From Saprospiraceae bacterium (GTDB lineage Bacteria; Bacteroidota; Bacteroidia; Chitinophagales; Saprospiraceae), in the NCBI GenBank assembly GCA_016718205.1, contig JADKEB010000002.1, positions 1 to 64,000 of the forward strand: 64,000 bases of DNA, given 5' to 3'. A model generated the notes under the pieces. That model was given only the letters and a program-made list of their open reading frames with translations, had not been told where the DNA came from and searched no databases. Positions 33,888 to 44,021 of the stretch are shown one piece after another. The stretch's first letter is position 1. The number at the start of each line of letters is the position of its first letter. Position numbers and translations under genes: made by a program.

Positions 33888-35117
33888 CTAAATATCCATC
33901 AGCAGAGATATGGGATCTTCCAGCAACTCTTTGACTTTTACAAGAAATGTTACTGAAGTACTACCATCTATAATCCTATGATCGTATGACAAGGCAAGGT
34001 ACATCATCGGCCTGATAACTACCTGACCGTCTATGGCTACCGGACGCTCTTTGATGGCATGCATTCCAAGTATTGCGGATTGAGGCTCGTTGATGATGGG
34101 TGTGCTGACCAATGATCCAAAAACACCTCCGTTGGTAATGGTAAATGTACCACCTTTCATTTCTTCGAGAGTGAGTTTGCCATCACGGGCTTTTTCTGCC
34201 AGTTCCTTTATTTTGAATTCTATCTCGTGAAATCCCAGGCTTTCCACATTGTAGACCGGAGGTACTACAAGACCTGTTGGAGTAGAGATAGCCACAGAAA
34301 TATCCACATAATCATGGTACACGATCTCATTTTCTACTATCATGGCATTCACATCTGGCATATCCATCAGTACTCTTGAGCAGGCTTTGGCAAAGATGGA
34401 CATATAGCCCAATTTAATACCGTACTTAGCTACAAATTTGTCCTGATACTTTTTACGAAGTTCATTCACAGCAGTGAGATCTACCTCATTGAAGGTAGTC
34501 AGCATAGCGGTATTATTTTTTGCAGAAACAAGTCTGGCAGCTATGGTTTTCCGCATTCTGGACATCTTTTCAGATCGTACATTTCTGCTACCCAGAATTG
34601 ATATATTGATAGGTACAGGCTGAGATTTTGTTGCTGTTTCCAGTGGAGCTGCGGCTTTATTTTCTATGGCTTTTGCAGCATCTTCTTTAGTAATGCGACC
34701 ATCTTTTCCGGTCCCGGATACTTGAGAAGGATTGACATCACCTTCACGAAGGATCTTAGCAGCTGCCGGAGATGGATGTCCTAATGCATAAGTTGAGGAA
34801 GGTACAGATTTTGCCGGAGCTTCAGCAGGTTTGGTCTCTGCAACAGGTGGTGATGCTGGACCTGGTGCTCCGGCACTTACTGAAGTATCAACTCTGGCTA
34901 CCAAAGCGCCTATGGCAAGATCATCTCCTTCATTAGCAACATAGATCAGTTTGCCGGAAGCTTCAGCCGGAAACTCCAGTGTGGCTTTATCGGATTCAAA
35001 CTCACAGATGGGCTCGTCTACATTGACATATTCACCATCTTTTTTCAGCCATTGTGATAAAGTGACTTCTGTTATAGATTCGCCTATGGTAGGCACCTTC
35101 ATTTCAACCAAACTCAT
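33888..35117 (-). CDS. sucB: 2-oxoglutarate dehydrogenase E2 component (dihydrolipoyl succinyltransferase)
   Basis: From the ATG at 35117 the protein has 409 residues. The lipoyl domain (residues 1-80) carries E-S-D-K-A-T-L-E-F with the lipoylated Lys. An Ala/Pro-rich linker is followed by the peripheral-subunit-binding domain (SPAAAKILREGDVNPSQVSG) and the catalytic domain ending in S-Y-D-H-R-I-I-D-G-S, which holds the His-Asp acyltransferase motif. It is the core subunit of the TCA-cycle complex. The E1 gene is not adjacent in this window. A TATCTTTG motif lies 19 bases upstream. The longer frame to 35156 lacks support. Confidence 0.93.
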   Translation of the reverse strand: MSLVEMKVPTIGESITEVTLSQWLKKDGEYVNVDEPICEFESDKATLEFPAEASGKLIYVANEGDDLAIGALVARVDTSVSAGAPGPASPPVAETKPAEAPAKSVPSSTYALGHPSPAAAKILREGDVNPSQVSGTGKDGRITKEDAAKAIENKAAAPLETATKSQPVPINISILGSRNVRSEKMSRMRKTIAARLVSAKNNTAMLTTFNEVDLTAVNELRKKYQDKFVAKYGIKLGYMSIFAKACSRVLMDMPDVNAMIVENEIVYHDYVDISVAISTPTGLVVPPVYNVESLGFHEIEFKIKELAEKARDGKLTLEEMKGGTFTITNGGVFGSLVSTPIINEPQSAILGMHAIKERPVAIDGQVVIRPMMYLALSYDHRIIDGSTSVTFLVKVKELLEDPISLLMDI

Positions 35118-35135
35118 GTTTTTGAAAATTTTGGT

Positions 35136-35143
35136 CAAAGATA
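35136..35143 (-). promoter_or_regulatory. TAnnTTTG promoter motif of sucB
   Basis: TATCTTTG on the minus strand, 19 bases before the E2 start codon. Confidence 0.5.
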
Positions 35144-35252
35144 GAGTTCTGATCAAAAACGAAGTTAAAAATCAATTGGTTTTTTGAACTAATTTTAAAT
35201 GAGTGTAAAAATATTTTAGATAAACTTAAATTTTATTCCTTTTAAGAAGTTT

Positions 35253-36563
35253 TCAATTCATCTTCCTCATCACCTTTTCCATCTCCACTTTGATTTCATC
35301 ATTGCAAAGCCTGTAAATACTTCCTTCATGAGGATGCAATGGTCTTGTAGCATCTTTTGGGTCAAAGGAGAAGGTTCCGTCAGCTACCTGATTGCCTATA
35401 ATTTTGTAGGCATCACGGAATGGTACACCAGAAACTACGAGGTCATTTAAAGCATCAACAGTAAAAAGATACAGGTATTTTGGATCAGAAAGTATGTCTT
35501 CCTTAATTTTAATATTTGACAGCATAAGGTGTGCCATCTTCAGGCAAAAGATCAGATCTTCTATGGCTGGAAACAGAATTTCTTTTGTCAGTTGCATTTC
35601 GCGATGATATCCCGAAGGAAGATTTGTGCACAACAAATTTAGTTCATTTGGCAGTGCCTGGATACGATTGCACTTGCCACGTATGAGTTCAAATACATCC
35701 GGATTGCGTTTGTGAGGCATGATAGAACTGCCTGTCGTCAGGTGCTCCGGAAAAGATATAAATCCAAAATGTTCATTCATATACAGACAACAATCCATAC
35801 TCAATCTTGCCATCGTAGATGCTATAAAAGACATCGCTGAAGCCATGGCCCTTTCGCCTTTGCCACGGCCTGTCTGTGCATTAATGGCGTTCCAGTTGAG
35901 GGTATCAAAACCCAGAAGTTCGGTAGTCATCCTGCGGTCCAGAGGGAAAGTACTCCCGAATCCAGCTCCCGATCCCAAAGGATTTTTATTGATGATCCTC
36001 ATTGTTCCGGCCATCATTTCCATATCATCTACCAGACTCTCAGCATAAGCTCCAAACCATAGACCAAAACTCGATGGCATGGCCAGCTGAAGGTGGGTAT
36101 ATCCCGGCAAACCTTTGTCTTTATTCTTTTCACTTTGATTGATCAACAGGTCAAACAATGATTGTACTTCACCGGATATTTCCTTGATTTTGGCACGGAG
36201 AAACAACTTGATATCTACGGCTACCTGATCATTGCGGGATCGCCCGCTATGTATTTTTTTACCGGCATCACCGATCTTTTTTGTCAGTAAACCTTCTACC
36301 TGTGAGTGGACATCTTCAGCACCATCTTCAATGACAAAGTTTCCAGACCTTATTTCTCCCAATATTTCTTCCAATCCTCTCAGCACGTCTGTCAATTCAG
36401 TATCCGAGAGTAATCCCACTTTTGCCAGCATCTTTGAGTGGGCAATAGAACCCAGGATATCATATTCTGCAAGCAGGATATCAAACTCCTTGTCTTTTCC
36501 TACTGTAAAACGGTCAACCATATCATCAGGGTTTTGACCATCTCTTTTTTGCCAGATTTTCAT
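35253..36563 (-). CDS. argH: argininosuccinate lyase
   Basis: The 436-residue product belongs to the fumarase/aspartase superfamily and matches ArgH: an N-terminal FTVGKDKEFD region, the DVHSQVEGLL and GRSRNDQVAVD blocks, TPGYTHLQLA-like LPGYTHLQLAMPSSFG, and the G-S-S-I-M-P-H-K-R-N-P-D signature near residue 280 with the catalytic Ser loop. It cleaves argininosuccinate to arginine and fumarate. Its start overlaps the stop of the argE-like gene by 4 bases. Argininosuccinate synthase, the preceding step, is not in the window. Confidence 0.95.
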   Translation of the reverse strand: MKIWQKRDGQNPDDMVDRFTVGKDKEFDILLAEYDILGSIAHSKMLAKVGLLSDTELTDVLRGLEEILGEIRSGNFVIEDGAEDVHSQVEGLLTKKIGDAGKKIHSGRSRNDQVAVDIKLFLRAKIKEISGEVQSLFDLLINQSEKNKDKGLPGYTHLQLAMPSSFGLWFGAYAESLVDDMEMMAGTMRIINKNPLGSGAGFGSTFPLDRRMTTELLGFDTLNWNAINAQTGRGKGERAMASAMSFIASTMARLSMDCCLYMNEHFGFISFPEHLTTGSSIMPHKRNPDVFELIRGKCNRIQALPNELNLLCTNLPSGYHREMQLTKEILFPAIEDLIFCLKMAHLMLSNIKIKEDILSDPKYLYLFTVDALNDLVVSGVPFRDAYKIIGNQVADGTFSFDPKDATRPLHPHEGSIYRLCNDEIKVEMEKVMRKMN

Positions 36564-37654
36564 ATTAAAACTTTTTCCAGTAAGGTGATATATTCTGCAA
36601 TTCCTTGTTCTATTTCATTCAGATATATGTATTCGTCAGCAGTATGACTGCGTGCCGAATCGCCGGGACCGATCTTCAGGGCAGGTATGCCCACCAGTGC
36701 CTTGTCAGAAGTAGTAGGCGACCCATACATAGTTTTACCCATATTGGTGCCGGCGATGGTTATAGGATGGTTTTCAGGTATCATACTTGAACGCAGCCTT
36801 TTACTTCTTGGCTTGATCTCGGAAGCCAGATTTTGATGTAATATATCGAGAATCTCATCAAAAGTGTATAACTCATTGACGCGTATATCTACTATAAATG
36901 AGCAAGTATCCGGCACCACATTATGAGCTTTGTTTTCAGTAAAAATGCTGGTAACTGTCATCTTGACCGGACCTAAAAATGGGGAAACCTTGTCAAATCT
37001 ATGATTTTTTATCCAGATTATATCTTCAAGTGCCAAATACAAAGCATTGATGCCTTCTTCTCTTGCGGCATGACCAGCCTGTCCTCTTGCAATACAGTCA
37101 AGAACCAGCAATCCTTTTTCAGCAACAGCCATCTGCATTTTGGTAGGTTCGCCGATGATAGCAAAATCACCAATATGTTGTCCAAGCGGATGATACAGCA
37201 CTGATTCTTTCATAAAAACCTCCATACCATTTGCTCCCGACACTTCCTCTTCGGCAGTCGCTGCAAAACAGATATTATATTTTAATCCTTTTGCGTCATG
37301 ATAGTACAAAAATGTTGCCAACAATGATACCAGACAACCACCAGCATCATTGCTTCCCAATCCATACAATTTACCATCTTCGGTGATGGGCGTAAAAGGA
37401 TCTCTGGTATACCCCGGATTGGGTTTTACAGTATCGTGATGAGAGTTGAGGAGTATGGTTGGTTTTGCAGAATCAAAAGACTCGTTGTATGCGAAAACAT
37501 TATTTTTAATACGATGGCAAGTAATATTTTGTCCGACTAAAAATTCCTGTATGATGTCCGCTGTTTTGTCTTCATCCCTACTAAATGATGGAATGGAAAT
37601 GAGGTCTTTGAGCAAGGAAATGGCCATCGGGTATAACTCAGATATTTCTTTCAT
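36560..37654 (-). CDS. argE: M20 family acetylornithine deacetylase-like enzyme
   Basis: The 364-residue product is a di-zinc M20 peptidase: SHHDTVKPN near residue 78 (first metal ligand and its Asp), GLGSNDAGGC (bridging Asp), ATAEEEVSGANG (catalytic Glu) and IIGEPT (Glu/Asp ligand), with a dimerisation domain in the middle. In an arginine cluster it should deacylate N-acetyl- or N-succinylornithine; Bacteroidota often use the succinyl route, so the acyl group is uncertain. It is translationally coupled to both neighbours. Confidence 0.85.
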   Translation of the reverse strand: MKEISELYPMAISLLKDLISIPSFSRDEDKTADIIQEFLVGQNITCHRIKNNVFAYNESFDSAKPTILLNSHHDTVKPNPGYTRDPFTPITEDGKLYGLGSNDAGGCLVSLLATFLYYHDAKGLKYNICFAATAEEEVSGANGMEVFMKESVLYHPLGQHIGDFAIIGEPTKMQMAVAEKGLLVLDCIARGQAGHAAREEGINALYLALEDIIWIKNHRFDKVSPFLGPVKMTVTSIFTENKAHNVVPDTCSFIVDIRVNELYTFDEILDILHQNLASEIKPRSKRLRSSMIPENHPITIAGTNMGKTMYGSPTTSDKALVGIPALKIGPGDSARSHTADEYIYLNEIEQGIAEYITLLEKVLI

Positions 37655-38430
37655 TGTTGCGATATTTTAGTACCTGATTTGCCAAGAATAATATCCGGCA
37701 AGGCATTAGCATGGCCAATGATGACACTTTCCACTCCGTTCTTTACCGTTTGAATAGCATTGTCAAGTTTGGGCAGCATTCCGGAATGTATGAGACCTTC
37801 ATTTCTTAGTTTTTCTATGCTTTCTTCATTGAGTGCGGGTATCACTGAAGTATCATCATGTACATCCAGCAGGACGCCCATTTTTTCAAAACAATAGATC
37901 AGACTTACGCTACCGTAGGCACTCAAGGCGGTGGCTACTACTGAAGCGATTGTATCAGCATTGGTGTTGAGCAGTTGCCCCTGGCCATCATGTGAGACTG
38001 GGGAAATGACCGGTGAAATGCCTTGTGTCAACCATTCGAAAAGTGTCTTGTCCCTGACATGTTTTATATCACCTACATAACCATAGTCCACCTCCTTGAC
38101 CGGACGTTTTTCAGCCAGAATCAGGTCGGCATCTGCACCGCAAACACCCAGTGAAGTGCATCCCAATGCTGAAAGATCCGCTACAATGTTTTTATTGATC
38201 AGTCCGGCATACACCATCGTGATGATATCCAGCGTCTGACTGTCAGTCACTCGTCTGCCGTGCACCATTTGCTGAGGAATATGAAGTTTTTCGGCAAGTT
38301 GGGTGGCTAATTTTCCACCGCCATGTATCAGTACTTTGTGTCCCTTGATGGCCGCAAAATGGCCGAGAAAACTTTTCAGATTGTCCGGATTATCTATGAT
38401 GTTGCCGCCGATTTTGATCACATATATCAT
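37651..38430 (-). CDS. argB: acetylglutamate kinase family
   Basis: The ATG at 38430 gives 259 residues starting MIYVIKIGGNIID. The amino-acid kinase fold is clear: K-I-G-G-N, IHGGGKLATQLAEKL, VHGRRVTD (substrate loop), SLGVCGADADLI and the NTNADTIASVVATAL nucleotide-binding segment. It phosphorylates N-acylglutamate in arginine synthesis. It is the first gene of argB-argE-argH and overlaps the next by 4 bases. The frame to 38457 has no better start. Confidence 0.9.
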   Translation of the reverse strand: MIYVIKIGGNIIDNPDNLKSFLGHFAAIKGHKVLIHGGGKLATQLAEKLHIPQQMVHGRRVTDSQTLDIITMVYAGLINKNIVADLSALGCTSLGVCGADADLILAEKRPVKEVDYGYVGDIKHVRDKTLFEWLTQGISPVISPVSHDGQGQLLNTNADTIASVVATALSAYGSVSLIYCFEKMGVLLDVHDDTSVIPALNEESIEKLRNEGLIHSGMLPKLDNAIQTVKNGVESVIIGHANALPDIILGKSGTKISQQ

Positions 38431-38599
38431 GGAGATGGGGATTATTGCTGCAATCAACAGCTATTTTGATGTTTTATAGATTATATAAAAGTAGGTCAGT
38501 TGCCAATTATGTAATAAATAACCGCAAATATGAGAAATTAGGATTTGAATCAACCTGTTTTAATTAAAAAATGCTTGAAATTTACGGGATGCGCAGTTA

Positions 38600-38960
38600 T
38601 AAGTTAAACAAAAATCTTGAAATTTAGGTCACTGAAACAAGCTCTTGAGTTAAATATGCTCTAAATGGTATAGATTTCGCTCACCCTTGCTGGCGCAAGT
38701 TTGCAACTTGGTCCCAGATCGTCGTAGTTTGCAACTGCGATGCCATACATTAGGAATTTATAATTCTTAACCTACAAAAGGCCACATGACAGATAAATTT
38801 GTTTGGCTTTTTTTACACTCCTAGATCAGGCAGTCGAATTGCAAATTCTTTAATAAATGGATCGCAGTTACAAACTGCGACCATCAGTGGTATCGCTCAG
38901 AAATTATTACTTTCTAAGCGAAATGTATACAAATCATCATTGATATCGCTCACTCATTAC
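38600..38960 (+). repeat. cluster of small REP-like hairpins
   Basis: No gene is seen in 38431-39020. Short palindromes recur: CAAGTT-TGC-AACTTG near 38696-38712, AGTT-TGC-AACT near 38726-38737, and TCGCAGTT-ACA-AACTGCGA at 38862-38880. They have similar loops and stems and resemble REP elements mobilised by tyrosine transposases, a remnant of which lies at 29.2 kb. Confidence 0.45.
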
Positions 38961-39020
38961 ATTTTGAAAATCGGTGATAATAAGATAAATACTATTTTGT
39001 GTGATTTGAATAGTGTTGAA

Positions 39021-39454
39021 ATGCACTATTGGTCGCTCTATCGTTCACTATGTGGATATAAAAAATCTCCCTGCCAATTGATGGCAGAACAGTTAAACCA
39101 AGCCTTTGACGCACTTTGTACCCAATAAATAATTACGAATCCATCAACATCGTACTACAAGACATCCAGAAGAAAAAAGACGAACTGATGCTCGTGCTAT
39201 CCAGACCGGAAACATCTCTACACAATAATGATTCCGAAAGAGATATACGGGAATTAGCAAAACGAAGAAAAATAAGTTCGGGAACCCGAAGCGAAAATGG
39301 CAAAATGTCAAGAGACACCTTCTTGTCAATAAAGAAAACTTGCCGAAAGTTGAATATATCCTTCTGGGAGTATCTCAACGATAGATTCTCTCTGAAAAAT
39401 ACCATCGACCAATTAAATATTATTATGATCCGCCAAAGCTCCCCTTCAGGTTAA
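39021..39454 (+). pseudogene. C-terminal remnant of an IS66-type transposase
   Basis: Two frames joined at about 39120 encode the end of an IS66 transposase: HYWSLYRSLCGYKKSPCQLM then KKKDELMLVLSRPETSLHNN and DSERDIRELAKRRKISSGTR, FWEYLNDRF. The N-D-S-E-R-D-I-R motif carries the last catalytic Glu region. The N-terminal two thirds are absent. It is unrelated in detail to the complete IS66 copy at 47.5 kb. Confidence 0.7.
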
Positions 39455-39719
39455 TATACCTTTTATTGAGTAATTACATATTTCTCTAACAAAATGCCCA
39501 AAGTTAGCTATTTAGACAACAAGCCAATACTTTTATAGTTCGTTTTTTCTATCCTAATACATCATAACCAATAATGAAACATATATCATTATACAAACCG
39601 TAAAATCCAGCTTGAGCATTGACTATCAATCCTCCAAGGAGTGTGTTATAAAGACAATAATGTCTTTATATAAATTCATATGACTAAATATTGTGACGCT
39701 GAAACAACGGGAGTCCGGA
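39455..39719. other. intergenic region with an AT-rich hairpin
   Basis: No gene. TATAAAGAC-AATAAT-GTCTTTATA at 39647-39670 is a perfect hairpin that may terminate the beta-oxidation operon, which ends at 39720 on the minus strand. Confidence 0.35.
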
Positions 39720-40893
39720 TCAATTTAATCTTTCGATAATCCCTGCTATACCCTGACCTCCACCTATACAGGCGGTCACCATTCCGTATTTTTGATTTCG
39801 TCTCTTTAATTCGTTGATGATCTGAATACTGAGTTTTGCACCTGTACAACCCAGTGGATGGCCCAATGCTATGGCTCCACCATTGACATTGACTATATCT
39901 GCGTTCAGTCCTGCCTCTTTGATCACTGCAAGAGCCTGTACTGCAAAAGCTTCATTTAATTCTATCAAATCGACATCATCCAGAGTAATGCCTGCTTGTT
40001 TTAGTGCCTTGGGTATAGCCACTACAGGTCCGATACCCATAAATAAAGGATCTACTCCTCCTAATGCACAGGATGCCAAACGTGCTTCAGGTGTGAGTTG
40101 GAATCTTTTGACCATTTCCTCACTCACTACCAGAACAAAAGCGGCTCCGTCTGAGGTCTGAGAAGCGTTTCCCGCAGTGACGACTCCACCCATTTTGAAG
40201 GCAGGTTTGAGTTTTGAAAGTCCTGCCAGAGAAGTATCGGCCCTTACACCTTCATCAGTGTCAATGACAAACTCCTTTTCAACTCTCTTATTGTTTTCAA
40301 CATATACTTCCTTGACTGTTACGGGTACTATCTCATCTCTGAATTTACCATCGCGAATCGCTGCTCCTGCCAATGCATGTGATCTTACCGAAAATTCATC
40401 TGCCTGCTCTCTTGTTATATTATACTTTTCAGCAACGGCTTCTGCGGTATGCCCCATACTTACATGATAGTTTATGTTTTGCATGGCAGCATTATAGCTT
40501 GGCACCAGCTTGTATCCCGTCATAGGAAGCAGGGACATAGACTCTGCACCTCCGGCTATATAACAGTGACCCATACCGGCGTTTATTTTGGCAGCTGCTA
40601 TGGCGATAGCTTCTAGACCTGATCCGCAATATCTGTTGATAGTCATGCCCGGTACTTCTTTCCCCAACGCTCTTGCTGCAATAAGTCTTCCCACCTGCAA
40701 ACCTTGCTCGCCTTCAGGATTGGCGCATCCTACTATGACATCATCGATTTCTTTGGGATCCAATTGTGGTACCTGTGAAGCGAGATAAGAAACAATATCA
40801 ACAGCGAGATCATCTGATCTGTAATTTCTGAAACCTCCTTTTTGGCTTTTCCAACTGCAGATCTGAATCCTTTTATTATATATGCGTTCATTT
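39720..40893 (-). CDS. thiolase (acetyl-CoA acyltransferase), one frameshift
   Basis: The main frame (40763 to 39720) holds nearly the whole thiolase: TINRYCGSGLEAIAIAAA with the acyl-accepting Cys, GGAESMSLLPM, NGGAIALGHPLGCTGAKL (active-site His) and TACIGGGQGIAGIIE (second Cys). The first ~17 codons (MNAYIIKGFRSAVGKAKK from the ATG at 40893) are in another frame; one base is missing in the run at about 40836-40845. Restored length is 391 aa, normal for the family. It performs the last step of fatty-acid beta-oxidation and follows the FadB-like gene. The shift lies next to homopolymers, so a consensus error is likely. Confidence 0.85.
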
Positions 40894-40932
40894 TTTACTA
40901 TTTAATTATTTATGAAAAAGAATAAAGTGTAG

Positions 40933-43331
40933 TTAATTTCTCAATGGTTTATTGTTCATGAGCAGATACTGGATTCTGTCGAGTGTTTTCTGATTGCCCA
41001 ATAATTGTAAAAATGCTTCTCTCTCAATATCCAGCAAATATTGCTCTGACACTTTTTGTTGGCCTGTGAGGTCACCACCACAAAGAACATAAGCGACTTT
41101 TTTTGCTATTTCAAGATCATATTCAGACATATACTTACCCAGATAAAACTCATTGAGCGCAGTATATAAAGTACCTAAGCCTCCTCGTCCCAGTACAGTC
41201 ACATTTTTCGGAACCGGAGCTGTATAATTTTTTGCCAGATCCAGCACTTTATCTTTGGCCCGGCTTAAAACATTGCCTAGATTTATTTCTACATAGTCTC
41301 TGTCATGCTGGAGATAACCATATTTATACCCTTCATAGGCTGATGTGGCTACCGAAGCTGTAGCAATAGCTTTCAGTTTTTCGATCAATGTAGGTATCTG
41401 CACATCTCCTTCAAAAAATGATTCCGATGCCCTGACTGCAAACTCTTTGGTACCACCACCGCCAGGAATAAGACCAACGCCTACCTCTACTAAACCGATA
41501 TAGGATTCGGCATGACAAATAGCGGCATCCGTGTGCATTAAAATCTCGCAACCTCTCCAAACACATAACCCTGAGTAGCGGTCACCACCGGCACAGGAGC
41601 ATATCTCATAGCCATATTGATCTGTTGAAAACCATGGACCATTTCTTCAAGTTTTGCAAAATCTTTCTGCATGGCCACCATAGCTACATTCATCAGATTG
41701 GCTCCTACAGTAAAGTTTTTGGCATTGTTGCCGATAACGATACCTGCCCAGTCTCCGGCTTGTGCTATATTTAATGCTTCAATAGCTCCCTGTCCTATTC
41801 CATCACCTATGGCATTGGATTTTGATATAAACTCAAAACACAATACACCATCACCTATATCATGAATGATACACTCGGAGTTTTTGTATACCGGAGTATT
41901 ACTTCTGAAGTTGTCAAGATGGATATTTGATTCGGTCCCTGGAATGACTTTATAACTTTCACTCTTCAGGTCGTAATATTTTTTCTTTCCGCCTTCAGAT
42001 TTGTAAAACGACGTCAGCCCCTTATCAGCTGCACTTCTTATCCAATCAGGGGTTTTTTCGCCTATCTGTTCTGCGAGTGCGATGGTTTCTTGTATTCCTA
42101 TCATATCCCAGTATTCAAAAGGACCGTATGACCAGGCATAGCCGGCTTTCATGGCATTGTCCAGACTGTATATATTATCGCTGATTTCCGCAATTCTATT
42201 GGCAGCATAAGACATCATCCCCACTAAAAGATCTCTTACAAAATGTCCCGACTTTTCGTCTGAAGCCATCATATCTTTAAGCCTCTTATCCATCAGCTCT
42301 ACTTTTTTGGCAATACCTACTACCGGAATCATTGGCTTTTGAGCCGGCTTATATTCAAGGGTGTTGAGATCAAGGGCCAATATGACTCTTCCGCCTTTTT
42401 CATCGCGTTGATCCGTTTTTTTATAAAAACCCTTTCCGGATTTATCTCCCAGAAATTTATTATCCAACAAAAATTGCGTAGCTTTAGGAACTGGTCTGTT
42501 TTTCAGGATTTTGACGTATTCGTCTTCAGGACAGTTGTCTATCACTCCTTGAGTCACTTTTACTGATGTGTCCAGACCTACGAGATCAAGCAATCGATAG
42601 CTTCCTGTATTGGGCCATCCTATGGGTTCGCCAGTGATTTTATCCACTTCTTCGATAGTCAAGCCATACTTTTCAGTAAGTTCGCCTACCTTATTACCAC
42701 TGTAGAATCCTATTCTGTTAGCAATAAACGCAGGGGTATCTTTACATAAAACAGCTTTTTTTCCCAGATGCACCTCAGCATAGTTCATCCAGAAATTGAT
42801 CACATCGGTATCAGTACCTGCATGTGGAATGACCTCAAAGAGAGCCATATATCTTGCCGGATTGAAAAAGTGTGTGCCACAAAAGTTTTTCTTAAAATCA
42901 TCACTCCTGCCTTCTGCCAATTGCGATATGGGAATGCCTGATGTATTGGAGGTAACCAGTGATGCCGGCTTACGAAGGTGATCTACCTTTTCGAAAATCT
43001 GTCTTTTAATTTCGAGTTTTTCAATGACAACTTCGATGATCCAGTCACAAGAAGATATCTTATCAAAATCATCATCAAAATTTCCTGTGGTAATTCTGGA
43101 CGCAAACTCACTGTCATAGAGAGGTGCAGGTTTTGATTTTAGAGCATTGGCCAGCGAGGTATCGGCGATACGATTTCTGAATGCTTTGATAGATTTTTGT
43201 TTTTCGTCAAGGTCAAACGGAACTATATCAAGCATGATAACTTCCAGACCAGCATTTGCAAGGTGACATGCAATACCGGAACCCATAACTCCTGACCCCA
43301 GGACTGCGGCTTTTTTAATTCTATGTGTCAT
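40933..43331 (-). CDS. 3-hydroxyacyl-CoA dehydrogenase/enoyl-CoA hydratase (FadB-like), one frameshift
   Basis: The first frame (43331-41538) starts with the NAD-binding GSGVMGSGIA and the dehydrogenase block GTHFFNPARYM, then the hydratase region with IVIGNNAKNFTVGANLM. The second frame (41538-40933) continues with ESYIGLVEVGVGLIPGGGG, the second oxyanion/Glu region of enoyl-CoA hydratases. At the junction GGAGAGGTTGCGAG lacks one G relative to GGAGGAGGT (near 41550). Restored, the protein is about 800 aa with the dehydrogenase first and the hydratase last. It carries out steps 2 and 3 of beta-oxidation. The defect is probably a sequencing error, since both halves are otherwise intact. Confidence 0.85.
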
Positions 43332-43535
43332 AATTTTACTGTAAAAATGAAATTTACCATAAAATTACACGCTTTTTCTGAATGGATAAAGATTTGGTAT
43401 AAAAAATTTAACTCAGAGTTCAATTTTTTTATAAAATCAATAAAAAAAGGCGAATTTTTTTACAAACTCACCTTTCTATTAACTAACAAATCACCTTTTA
43501 CATTTCAAAAGACCCTGGTTCTGGAAGTCTTTGGA

Positions 43536-43670
43536 TTAAATTTTTTGAATATTTGCAACATGCCTCTTTTTTCTCAATTCCTTTTTTTCAATCCACTGAC
43601 CACCCTGTGTTGCAGTAACCTCTTTTACCAAATCTAAAACCTGTTGTTGTACAGTACTAATAATTCTCAT
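43536..43670 (-). CDS. small ORF upstream of the beta-oxidation operon (44 aa)
   Basis: The ATG at 43670 follows a perfect -7 motif by 22 bases and opens a 44-residue frame (MRIISTVQQQVLDLVKEV...), basic at the C-terminus. The FadB-like gene starts about 205 bases downstream. I do not recognise the product. It could be a leader, or the start of a decayed regulator gene. Confidence 0.35.
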   Translation of the reverse strand: MRIISTVQQQVLDLVKEVTATQGGQWIEKKELRKKRHVANIQKI

Positions 43671-43692
43671 TTCTTATTTTCTTATTTTAACG

Positions 43693-43700
43693 CAAAGGTA
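43693..43700 (-). promoter_or_regulatory. TAnnTTTG promoter motif (beta-oxidation operon)
   Basis: TACCTTTG on the minus strand with a TTG about 20 bases further upstream. It would drive the small ORF at 43670 and probably the FadB-like and thiolase genes. Confidence 0.5.
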
Positions 43701-44021
43701 AGGCAAATTGTCATGAAAGTCAAATTGTTTAACGATACTTTAACAAAATATAATATTGTGTCAAGTTATATTTATTTACAACATTAGTATTTTATTTCGT
43801 AAATTTAAGTTATACGGAACATATGACATTTAATGATATTGTTGGATGGCAAATATTTGTTTTATTTTATTATATCAAAATATAAACAAAACCTTAATAG
43901 AAGGGCGTTGTCACAAAAATAGCAGCCACAGGTTTCAGAAAGTCAATATCTAGTTGCGATCGAATAAGATTTTCCAATTATGATCCTGATGGCTGCCGTC
44001 TTTTTTACAGTACCTTTTAAA

